Assembly (NCBI RefSeq): GCF_000214665.1 | Contig: NC_015572.1 | Location: 2,914,001 to 2,978,000 of the forward strand | Length of the DNA stretch: 64,000 nucleotides | Direction of reading: 5' to 3' | Source of the DNA: Methylomonas methanica MC09 | GTDB lineage: Bacteria; Pseudomonadota; Gammaproteobacteria; Methylococcales; Methylomonadaceae | Shown: piece by piece, positions 48,036 through 55,490 of the stretch | Numbering within the stretch: position 1 is the first letter of the stretch | How the letters are laid out: each line of letters begins with the position of its first letter | Translations under genes and position numbers: made by a program | Notes under the pieces: model-generated | Database searches by the model: none | The model's input: only the letters and a program-made list of their open reading frames with translations | What the model was told of the DNA's origin: nothing

Positions 48036-48655
48036 CCCGCGTGGGCACAAAAACCGTGCCCACCCTACGCGACTGACCTGCCGGATTGTTTCCGTAGTTA
48101 CCCCGCATCGCGTGGTAATTCAGGTTCGCCGCGCGGCGAAATCCACCGCAGCGCGGACAAGCTGAGGGTTCCCAGGCAGCGCATGGGAACCAGAAAAAAA
48201 TACGCTGCGGTAGCGGCGGCAAAATAAGGTCGCGAGCGGCCACACCGTTTCACGCGAAGCGGATAAAAAATCCCCTGATGCCGCGCCGAGCACCGGAGGC
48301 TTTGAACGGATCAGCCCGCAGGGGCGATGCAGGGACGCATCGCGTTTTTCGTAGGGGCTGGGAAGCCCCTTCGGAAAACCCCGTTCAAAGCCTTCGGCGC
48401 GCAGGATAAACGCGACATGGGGTGGCCTGCTGACTCGCACCATCCGGGCGCTCGCACTTCGTGCGCCGAGAGCGTCCAAATCCGCTCCCGGCGGATTTGT
48501 CTTTGGATACTTTCTTTTCGACTGCATGGATGCAGAAGTTAGAGCAATGCAGGAGCAATTGCTGAGGCCACACAAAAGAAAGTATCGCGGTTGCCGGTCC
48601 GCGAACCGGCGTTAAATCAGGCTTCGCGAGAGCGAAACAAGTTTCATGCAAGCTT
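48036..48655. repeat. Composite hairpin-rich repeat, copy A
   Basis: First of two tandem copies in direct orientation. From its REP edge it reads through GACTGACC, TTTCCGTAGTTACCCCGCAT, CCGCGCGGCG, GGTCGCGAGCGGCCACACCG, then the core shared with copy C. The long stem ATACTTTCTTTT (48507-48518) pairs with 48574-48585 across an enlarged 55-nt loop, and an extra block of about 85 bp (48430-48500) is present relative to copy B. No convincing coding frame. Confidence 0.8.
48039..48068 (-). repeat. GTAG-type REP unit 4
   Basis: Identical to unit 1 on the minus strand (GTAG followed by GGTGGGCACGG-TTTTT-GTGCCCAC hairpin), at the left edge of composite copy A. Confidence 0.7.
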
Positions 48656-49160
48656 TTAGTCCCGCGTGGGCACAAAAACCGTGCCCACCCTACCCGGCTA
48701 CGCGACTGACCTACCGGACTGTTTCCGTAGTTACCCCGCATTGCGTGGTAATTCAGATTCGCCGCGCGGCGAAATCAACCGCAGCGCGGACAAGCTGAGG
48801 GTTCCCACGCAGCGCATGGGAACCAGAAAAAAATACGCCGCGGTAGCGGCGGCAAAATAAGGTCGCGAGCGGCCACACCGTTTCACGCGAAGCGGAAAAA
48901 AATCCCCTGATGCCGCGCCGAGCACCGGAGGGTTGGGACGGATCAGCCCGTAGGGGCGATGCAGGGATGCATCGCGTTTTTCGTAGGGGCTGGGAAGCCC
49001 CTTCGGAAAACCCCGTTCAAAGCCTTCGGCGCGCAGGATAAACGCGGCATGGGGTGGCGTTTTCTTTGGATACTTTCTTTTGGCCACACAAAAGAAAGTA
49101 TCGCGGTTGCCGGTCCGCGAACCGGCGTTAAATCAGGCTTCGCGAGAGCGAAACATTAAA
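48656..49160. repeat. Composite hairpin-rich repeat, copy B
   Basis: Second tandem copy, highly similar to copy A with scattered substitutions. It has a perfect 12-bp stem with 8-nt loop at 49070-49101, the GCGATGCAGGGATGCATCGC palindrome, the GGGGCT-GGGA-AGCCCC hairpin and a TTCGC-GAGA-GCGAA hairpin with a GNRA-type loop. No convincing coding frame. Confidence 0.8.
48664..48693 (-). repeat. GTAG-type REP unit 5
   Basis: Identical to units 1 and 4, at the left edge of composite copy B. Confidence 0.7.
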
Positions 49161-49548
49161 AACAAAAGCATTTTAATTAAAACATGCGTCCGGTTACGCG
49201 ACCGATGCGCTTCACGTTGTTCAGCACATCCTACTGGTCTAAATTACTTTATTCATATCAACAGTGTAGCCTGCAACTCTAAGCTCTTTAGCAAGCTCTA
49301 ATTGCCAATTAGAGTTATCCATAGACGTGTAAACAATGCCAGAAATATCGTTTGGTGTTTCGAGACTACCTTTAACCAATGGACATACGTTAGCGCGGCC
49401 TAGTTTTCCAATTAGAAAACCGTGTTCAAAAACGACATTTTGCCTTGCACGCCCTTTTAGCTCCGGTGGTTCAGTGTTCTTTCCGCCAATATCGCACGGT
49501 GTGTAAATTACTACACCAAAACCAACATCTGAATATGCTTCAATTTTT

Positions 49549-51247
49549 CCTGAATCCGTGCTCCCGGTAGCTGAAACGCCCCCGACTACGCATACGCGCA
49601 TTTTTTTCGGTCGACTGAACCATCATCGTGTTGTTTTTAGCGTCCCTACCGTCGAATTTATCCTAAAAAAACTTGGCATCGCCTTGTGTCATCGCATTTT
49701 TTGTACGTTTGGCCGACAACCGGCAAATGCCTGGCAGCCCGGCCTGATCGGCAGGGAGGGCGAGTACGTGGAACACGGTGTTTTCGCCGGTGTTTACCCA
49801 GGCGCGGCTTTCGGCTGCACCACCAAACGATGCTGCAAATACTCAAACAGTCTGGCAACCGGCGATGCTTGCCCCAAATCCAGCCACCACTGGCGAGCTT
49901 TATGAATCACCTGCGCGGCGCGATACATGATTTCCTGTAACACGGTTCTGATCCGCCGCCGCTTGGCTGGGTGTCGGATCGGCGCCAAGTCGCCGAGCAG
50001 GCCTAATTGCCCGAGCAACCGCAGGCAGTTGTAAGCCAGCATGCCCAAGCGCAGGATGACGTCATTGGTGTCGAATTTGCCGGATGGCAGGCGTTCCAGG
50101 TCAAGATCGGTCTTGAATTCGGAGTGGAATTGTTCGTGGGTGCCGTGGTCGCGATAACGTTCGATCACCAGGGCTTCCTCGTCGTCCAGACTGGTCCACC
50201 AGCCTTCCAGCTCGATGTCAGGCATCAGCAGGTGTTGTCCGTGCCGGGTGATGGTGCGCTCGATCAGTCGAATCACCAGCCGGAAGCGTCGGGTTTGTTT
50301 GCCGAAGGCACGTTCGACGCTCATCGAAAACAGCGCCTCGCGTTTGCCGGGTCGTTTTTCGACAAAGCTACCTGCGGCCTCGGCTTGCGCGACCCAATGG
50401 TCTTTGTCCTGACGGCGCGGGTTCCATTTCACCAGGTACTCGAAGCTCCGATCCACGGCGGCCCAGCGCTCTTTTTCAGCCGCCACCGCAAACAGCAGTT
50501 TGGCGCTATCGAAACCGGAATCCTTGCGCATCAGTACCGCTTGATCCGTCGGCACCAAGCGCTCGACGCGCGGTAACAGTCGCTCCAGAAAATACTCAAT
50601 CTCCAGCGACGAATGCCAGCGCCCGGGGCGCAGCTCCAGACCAATACACCAGCCTTCGTTGCCCAGATAGGCCGCCACCGGTGTATAACCATCCACGCCT
50701 TGGTAGGTGCGACCGACGTCTTCTTTCTTGCTGCCGCTTTGATCCATCACAAAGGTATCCATGTCCAGACAGACGTAGCCTTTGTGCGCGGTGATCGGTG
50801 CGTCGGCACGTTCAATCAGACGGACCGACATCTCGTCTAGCGGTTCGCGCAGCTTGTCACTGACGCGGTCCAGGCGTTGCCGCAGCCAAACACTGCCAGG
50901 CACTTTGCGCAGGTTCAGCGCCTGCTTGAAAAACCGATCTTCCCGAAACGGCTCAATCGCCTCGAAGTCACTCTTGCCGATACTAAGCAGGCCGGTCGCC
51001 GATTTCACGACGTCGGAAGTCTTGATACCTTGCGAGACCGGTATTCGTCCATCGACGACCGCTTCGACGTTGATAATATCCATACATTGGCCGACCAAGG
51101 CCAGTCCGGCATACGAGGTAAATTCCTTTTTTGAAGCTTTCAGTTTGAAGCGGGCCATGGTCAGTTTGGGTGAACAAGAAAATGATAATTATCCTATATC
51201 TATCATCGCTTTACATTAATATTAGCGCGTATGAACACGGACTAAGG
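49549..51247 (-). mobile_element. IS1380-family insertion sequence, complete (1699 bp)
   Basis: The element is bounded by imperfect terminal inverted repeats: CCTGAATCCGTGCTC at 49549-49563 and, on the other strand, CCTTAGTCCGTGTTC ending at 51247. A 5-bp direct repeat (TTTTT) lies on each side, 49544-49548 and 51248-51252. It carries one intact transposase gene. Intact ends, target repeats and frame indicate a fairly recent insertion. Confidence 0.9.
49794..51158 (-). CDS. IS1380-family transposase
   Basis: The 454-residue DDE transposase has the IS1380-type start FKLKASKKEFTSYAGLALV, a catalytic-region segment GYVCLDMDTFVMDQSGSK, DSGFDSAKLLF and the late EQFHSEFKTDLDLERLPSG containing the Glu. 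The frame is complete. It lies within 49549-51247. Confidence 0.92.
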   Translation of the reverse strand: MARFKLKASKKEFTSYAGLALVGQCMDIINVEAVVDGRIPVSQGIKTSDVVKSATGLLSIGKSDFEAIEPFREDRFFKQALNLRKVPGSVWLRQRLDRVSDKLREPLDEMSVRLIERADAPITAHKGYVCLDMDTFVMDQSGSKKEDVGRTYQGVDGYTPVAAYLGNEGWCIGLELRPGRWHSSLEIEYFLERLLPRVERLVPTDQAVLMRKDSGFDSAKLLFAVAAEKERWAAVDRSFEYLVKWNPRRQDKDHWVAQAEAAGSFVEKRPGKREALFSMSVERAFGKQTRRFRLVIRLIERTITRHGQHLLMPDIELEGWWTSLDDEEALVIERYRDHGTHEQFHSEFKTDLDLERLPSGKFDTNDVILRLGMLAYNCLRLLGQLGLLGDLAPIRHPAKRRRIRTVLQEIMYRAAQVIHKARQWWLDLGQASPVARLFEYLQHRLVVQPKAAPG

Positions 51248-51883
51248 TTTTTTCTATGATTGTCTTACTAGCGCTGGCTTGCTCATGCAAAATTATGGGC
51301 TCAAAACCAATCCTCTCTATAAATCTAGCAACTTCAAGCTTTGCTTCATTGTTTTGACCATGAACAATGAAAATTTTACTTCTATCAAAATGCCTCGTTG
51401 ATTCTATTGGGGTAGATGACAGATTTAAAGAGCGTTTCAAGGGTATCAGTTCTATTCGATCAATAATCGAATCTAGGCGATGAAGTTTTTCATCGATGTC
51501 TTCATGAAATTCTGTAATTTTTTCCCAAAATGATCTTTCATGAAGAGAAATAACTCCAACAGATGCCCACCACCCATATTCAGTTGAAAGTTCTTCGGTT
51601 GAGAACAGTCGTTTCAAGAGTTCTTTATTGAAATCATTCCATTTAGAATAGGCTTTCTTAACATCTTCAAAATCTTCAACGGAGTTAATTTTGAAGAATT
51701 TTATTTCCTTACCTTTTTCAATTCTTTCGGCAAGTTTAGACCTAGCTTCGTCTGCTCGAACTAATAACTCAAGTGGTTCATTTATAACATTTGTTGTTTT
51801 CTTTCTCGTCATCTAATTACTCAAAATCTGCTGATTATTGGTTTAGAAGAAGTCCCTTAATCCACCATCAGAATTTATCGCTA

Positions 51884-52567
51884 TCACCCACATTTCGACT
51901 CCCCACAATTCAAACAAGTCATACACCCATCCATCAACACCATCGCCTTGGTGGAACACTTGTTACACAACACCGCCTGCTCCGGAAACGCCGAACCGTC
52001 CGATTCGCCATGCTGGGCTTCGAATTCAGCACGTTTTTCGGCTAAAAACTGCTGATGGCGGTCGCTGAGTTTTTCCGGCTTGATCATGCCGATGTGTTTC
52101 ATGTGGGTTTCGATGGCAGTACCGATTTCCGCCACCAAGGACGGCATAAACACCCCGCCTTTTTTGAAATAGCCGCCGCGCGGGTCGAATACCGCTTTCA
52201 TTTCTTCCACCAAGAAGGTGGCGTCGCCGCCTTTACGGAACACCGCCGAGATCACCCGGGTCAGGGCCAAAACCCATTGAAAATGCTCCATGTTTTTGGA
52301 GTTGATGAAGATTTCGTAAGGCCGGCGTTCTTCGTGGGCCGTGCCCATGTTCAGCACCATATCGTTGATGGTGATATACAAGGCATGCTCGGATTGCGGG
52401 GTTTTAATTTTGTACGTCGAACCCAGCAGCACTTCCGGCCGCTCGACATTTTCGTGCATTTCCTCCAGCGACGGTTTTTCCGCTTCAGCGGGCGCTGCCG
52501 CTTCGTTGTTGTCTTTGGTCAGCACTTTGTAGCCGACGATTTTTTTGTTGATTTTGTGTGGACTCAT
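51884..52567 (-). CDS. nrdJb: Class II ribonucleotide reductase, small C-terminal part NrdJb
   Basis: NrdJb carries the C-terminal TSCPD-type part of split adenosylcobalamin-dependent ribonucleotide reductases. The 227-residue protein has YKIKTPQSEHALYITIND, FINSKNMEHFQWVLALTRVI, SAVFRKGGDATFLVEEM and a cysteine-rich end with LCNKCSTKAM and CMTCLNCGESKCG, which supplies the redox or zinc cysteines. It lies 21 nt after the beta-flower gene, in the same direction as nrdJa. Confidence 0.92.
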   Translation of the reverse strand: MSPHKINKKIVGYKVLTKDNNEAAAPAEAEKPSLEEMHENVERPEVLLGSTYKIKTPQSEHALYITINDMVLNMGTAHEERRPYEIFINSKNMEHFQWVLALTRVISAVFRKGGDATFLVEEMKAVFDPRGGYFKKGGVFMPSLVAEIGTAIETHMKHIGMIKPEKLSDRHQQFLAEKRAEFEAQHGESDGSAFPEQAVLCNKCSTKAMVLMDGCMTCLNCGESKCG

Positions 52568-52588
52568 GGGTATTCCAAATTCTGTTGA

Positions 52589-52981
52589 TTAAATTAACGT
52601 CTCTTGCTGCGCGTGTTGCTCGAACTTCAACCATTGATTCCATTCCAGCCTGGACCAGCCGCCGACCGGTGTCAGCGGTTGCCCCGGCGGCAAAGGCAAA
52701 CCCGGGTACAACGGTCTTTTCGGCGGTATGGGTTTACGCGGGTTCATCGGCTTATTGGGTTTCAACGCGCCCCTGGGGCTGGCACCTTCAAGCCAGGCGA
52801 CCGGATGGCCATTATGGTCGAGCAGCGATCCGTCGCGCATGGCGCCCAACCAAATTAGGGTATTGGCTGCAAAAATGTGACCGCTGCTTAAAAACGCCAC
52901 CCAATTCAGATTTAGATCGAAAATATTTTCGCCGTCGAACCACGCCGACAACTGAACATTCTTATCGTAAATAGGCGTCAT
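52589..52981 (-). CDS. 4-fold beta flower domain protein between nrdJa and nrdJb
   Basis: The 130-residue product has an N-terminal region of repeated strands (PIYDKNVQLSAWFDGENIF, HIFAANTLIWLGAMRDGSLL, HNGHPVAWLEG) that resembles the 4-fold beta flower domain, followed by a proline-rich C-terminus (KPIPPKRPLYPGLPLPPGQP). Function is unknown. ATG 52981 has AGGAG 5 nt upstream. Its place inside the split reductase operon suggests a link to that enzyme, which is inference. Confidence 0.75.
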   Translation of the reverse strand: MTPIYDKNVQLSAWFDGENIFDLNLNWVAFLSSGHIFAANTLIWLGAMRDGSLLDHNGHPVAWLEGASPRGALKPNKPMNPRKPIPPKRPLYPGLPLPPGQPLTPVGGWSRLEWNQWLKFEQHAQQETLI

Positions 52982-53042
52982 GTCGTCTCCTGCCATGCAA
53001 TGCTATCCGTAACGGGATGAAAAAGCATTGGTGTCGCGAACC

Positions 53043-55193
53043 TTAAAATTTACCGTAATAACCTTCTTTCAAGGCGTCAAACAAATTCGCGGCGCTGTGC
53101 ACTTCGCCGTCGTATTCCACTTCTTCGTTGCCTTTCAGCTCCACCACATGGCCGTCTTCCAAGGTAAATTGGTAGGTAGTGTTTTCCAGGTCTTTCTCTT
53201 TGACCAATACGCCCTGAAACACTTCCGGGTTGAAGCGAAAGGTGGTGCAACCTTTCAAACCTTGTTCGTAGGCGTATTCGTAGATGGACTTGAAGTCTTC
53301 GTATGGATAGTCGGTCGGCACGTTGGCGGTTTTGGAAATCGACGAATCGATCCAGCGTTGCGCGGCGGCCTGAATGTCGACGTGCTGTTTCGGGGTGACA
53401 TCGTCGGCGGCGATAAAATAATCCGGCAATTGTTGATCCGGGTCTTCGCTGTACGGCATGGCATCCGGGTTGACCAAGTGACGGTAGGCCAGCAGCTCGA
53501 AGGAAAACACGTCGATTTTTTCCTTGGATTTTTTGCCTTCGCGGATCACGTTGCGCGAATAGTGGTGGGCAAAGCTGGGTTCGATGCCGTTGCTGGCATT
53601 ATTGGCCAGGGACAAGGAAATGGTGCCGGTCGGGGCGATGGAACTGTGGTGGGTAAAACGGCAACCCACTTCGGCCAGTTCGGCTACCAGTTCCGGCAGT
53701 TCCAGCGCGACTTTTTGCATATAGCGGCTGTATTTGGCGTGCAACACCTTGCCGGGCACCTGGTCGCCCAGTTTGTAGCCGTCGGCTTTCATTTCCGGAC
53801 GTTTATGCAACATTTCGCCGGTGACTTCGAACAGTTGTTCCATAATGGGTGCCGGGCCTTTTTCCTTGGCCAGATCCAGACCGGCTTTCCAGCCTTCCAA
53901 CGCCAGTTCTTTGGTGACTTGCTCGGTAAATTGCAACGATTCTTCATTGCCGTATTTCATGCCGAGCATGGTGATGGTGGAACCCAAACCCAAATAACCC
54001 ATGCCGTGGCGGCGCTTGCCGGTAATTTCCTGGCGCTGTTTTTCCAGCGGCAGGCCGTTGATTTCCACCACGTTATCCAGCATGCGGGTAAAGATGCGGA
54101 TGGTTTTGCGGTAACTATCCCAGTCGAAGTAAGCCTCTTTGCCGAACGGTTTTTCCACGAAACGGGTCAGGTTGATCGAACCCAGCAAGCAGCTGCCGTA
54201 GGGCGGCAAGGGCTGTTCGCCGCAAGGGTTGGTGGCGCGGATGTGTTCGCAGAACCAGTTGTTGTTCATCTCGTTGACTTTGTCGATCAGGATGAAACCC
54301 GGTTCGGCGTAATCGTAGGTGGACGACATGATGATGTCCCACAGGCGGCGGGCCGGCATGACTTTGCTGATGCGGCAAGCCACCAGACCGGCCTCGTTGA
54401 CCACGTAGCCTTTCTTGTTGGGCAGATCGCGCCACACCACTTTGTCACTGTCGGTCAGATCGATTTGATCGGCGCTGCATTCGCGTTCGGTAATGGGAAA
54501 CGACAACGGCCAGGGGCCGTCGTTTTTAACCGCTTCGACGAATTCGCTGGTAATCAACAGGGACAGGTTGAACTGGCGCAAACGGCCGTCTTCTCGCTTG
54601 GCGCGGATAAAATCCACCACATCGGGATGCGCCACGTCGAAGGTGGCCATTTGCGCGCCGCGGCGGCCGCCGGCCGAGGACACGGTAAAACACATCTTGT
54701 CGTAAATATCCATGAACGACAGCGGGCCGGAGGTATAGGCGCCGGCACCGGATACGTAAGCGTCCTTGGGACGCAGCGTGGAAAATTCGTAACCGATACC
54801 GCAACCGGCTTTCAGGGTCAGCCCGGCTTCGTGCACTTTGGCCAGAATGTCGTCCATGGAATCTTCGATAATGCCGGATACGGTGCAATTGATGGTGGAC
54901 GTAGCGGGTTTATGATCCAGCGCACCGGCGTTGGAGGTAATCCGGCCGGCCGGAATCACGCCCTTGCGCAGCGCCCATAAAAATTCCTTGTATTGCTTTT
55001 CCTGCAAGGACTTGGTTTTTTCGACTTCGGACAAGGCCTTGGCCACCCGTTTATAGGTATCGTCTATCGTGGCATCGATGGCAACACCGTCCTTGGTTTT
55101 CAAGCGGTATTTGCTGTCCCAGATATCCAGCGAGGCGCTTTGTAGTGGAATTTCGGCATTATTCGGCGTCACAACTTGAAGTTTTGCTGTCAT
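53043..55193 (-). CDS. nrdJa: Class II (B12-dependent) ribonucleotide reductase, catalytic part NrdJa
   Basis: NrdJa reduces ribonucleotides with adenosylcobalamin, without oxygen need. The 716-residue protein has the active-site region RITSNAGA, TINCTVSGII, LKAGCGIGYEFS, the hallmark NPCGEQPLPPYGSC with the thiyl-radical cysteine and Glu, and SIAPTGTISL. It lacks the C-terminal cysteine part, which is supplied by nrdJb. Two NrdR boxes lie upstream at 55311-55358. Confidence 0.95.
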   Translation of the reverse strand: MTAKLQVVTPNNAEIPLQSASLDIWDSKYRLKTKDGVAIDATIDDTYKRVAKALSEVEKTKSLQEKQYKEFLWALRKGVIPAGRITSNAGALDHKPATSTINCTVSGIIEDSMDDILAKVHEAGLTLKAGCGIGYEFSTLRPKDAYVSGAGAYTSGPLSFMDIYDKMCFTVSSAGGRRGAQMATFDVAHPDVVDFIRAKREDGRLRQFNLSLLITSEFVEAVKNDGPWPLSFPITERECSADQIDLTDSDKVVWRDLPNKKGYVVNEAGLVACRISKVMPARRLWDIIMSSTYDYAEPGFILIDKVNEMNNNWFCEHIRATNPCGEQPLPPYGSCLLGSINLTRFVEKPFGKEAYFDWDSYRKTIRIFTRMLDNVVEINGLPLEKQRQEITGKRRHGMGYLGLGSTITMLGMKYGNEESLQFTEQVTKELALEGWKAGLDLAKEKGPAPIMEQLFEVTGEMLHKRPEMKADGYKLGDQVPGKVLHAKYSRYMQKVALELPELVAELAEVGCRFTHHSSIAPTGTISLSLANNASNGIEPSFAHHYSRNVIREGKKSKEKIDVFSFELLAYRHLVNPDAMPYSEDPDQQLPDYFIAADDVTPKQHVDIQAAAQRWIDSSISKTANVPTDYPYEDFKSIYEYAYEQGLKGCTTFRFNPEVFQGVLVKEKDLENTTYQFTLEDGHVVELKGNEEVEYDGEVHSAANLFDALKEGYYGKF

Positions 55194-55310
55194 GTAAGGG
55201 TCCCTTGGTCTGATGTGTTGTACGATTCAATTGCGGCATCCGGTAACAAAAACAGCCTAAGGCCTTGATGTGCAATTGGTTTAAAGCAGAAGACACCACA
55301 ACAGCATCAA

Positions 55311-55326
55311 ATACTGCATATAGTGC
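55311..55326 (-). promoter_or_regulatory. NrdR box (proximal)
   Basis: ATACTGCATATAGTGC matches the NrdR consensus ACACTATATATAGTGT at 12 of 16 positions and lies 118 bp upstream of the nrdJa start. Confidence 0.7.
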
Positions 55327-55342
55327 TTTTATGGAAATGTTA

Positions 55343-55358
55343 GCACAATATATTGTGT
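55343..55358 (-). promoter_or_regulatory. NrdR box (distal)
   Basis: GCACAATATATTGTGT is a near-perfect NrdR box and an almost perfect palindrome. Its start is 32 bp from that of the proximal box, about three helical turns, which is the normal arrangement for the ATP/dATP-sensing repressor NrdR. Confidence 0.8.
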
Positions 55359-55490
55359 TGTCGAGGGGGATTTTTTACTACTGGGGGCTTGACTCGGACT
55401 AAGCTTTTACAGTTCAAAGGCTTAGCGCCGAGTATTGAAATTTCGCTAACAAAAAAACTAACTCCGAGATTCGGCGGGCCGCCCAAAAAG

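Larger units (their letters stand above)
49239..51812 (-). pseudogene. TIR-like nucleotide-binding protein gene, split by IS1380 element
   Basis: Two minus-strand pieces flank the insertion: the 5' piece from ATG 51812 to 51248 and the 3' piece from 49548 to 49239. Removing the element and one 5-bp target copy restores one frame of 289 residues. The 5' piece has an unrecognised helical region (1-144) and the first half of a TIR-like domain (PF10137 type): KIFIVHGQNNEAKLEVARFI, ending TIIEK. The 3' piece continues IEAYSDVGFGVVIYTPCDIG and RARQNVVFEHGFLIGKLGR. Relatives are putative NAD-consuming or nucleotide-sensing effectors in phage defence. As it stands only a truncated 196-residue product can be made from the 5' part. 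The gene is AT-rich compared with its surroundings, suggesting transfer. Confidence 0.88.
55194..55490. other. Promoter region of nrdJa
   Basis: This 297 bp gap between nrdJa and the SNF2 gene holds the two NrdR boxes. I looked for a cobalamin riboswitch, as expected for a B12-dependent enzyme, and saw no B12 box. Nothing else is recognised. Confidence 0.5.

Noticed and set aside
48036..49160. CRISPR array
   Set aside because: The repeats are two long tandem copies of about 500-620 bp, not short repeats with regular unique spacers, and no cas gene is present.
53028..54980. 650-codon plus-strand frame opposite nrdJa
   Set aside because: Antisense shadow of a highly conserved gene with strong codon bias; the sequence is His/Phe/Gly-rich as expected for such shadows.
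55194..55490. Cobalamin riboswitch upstream of nrdJa
   Set aside because: No B12-box sequence or matching stems were seen; only the NrdR boxes are convincing.
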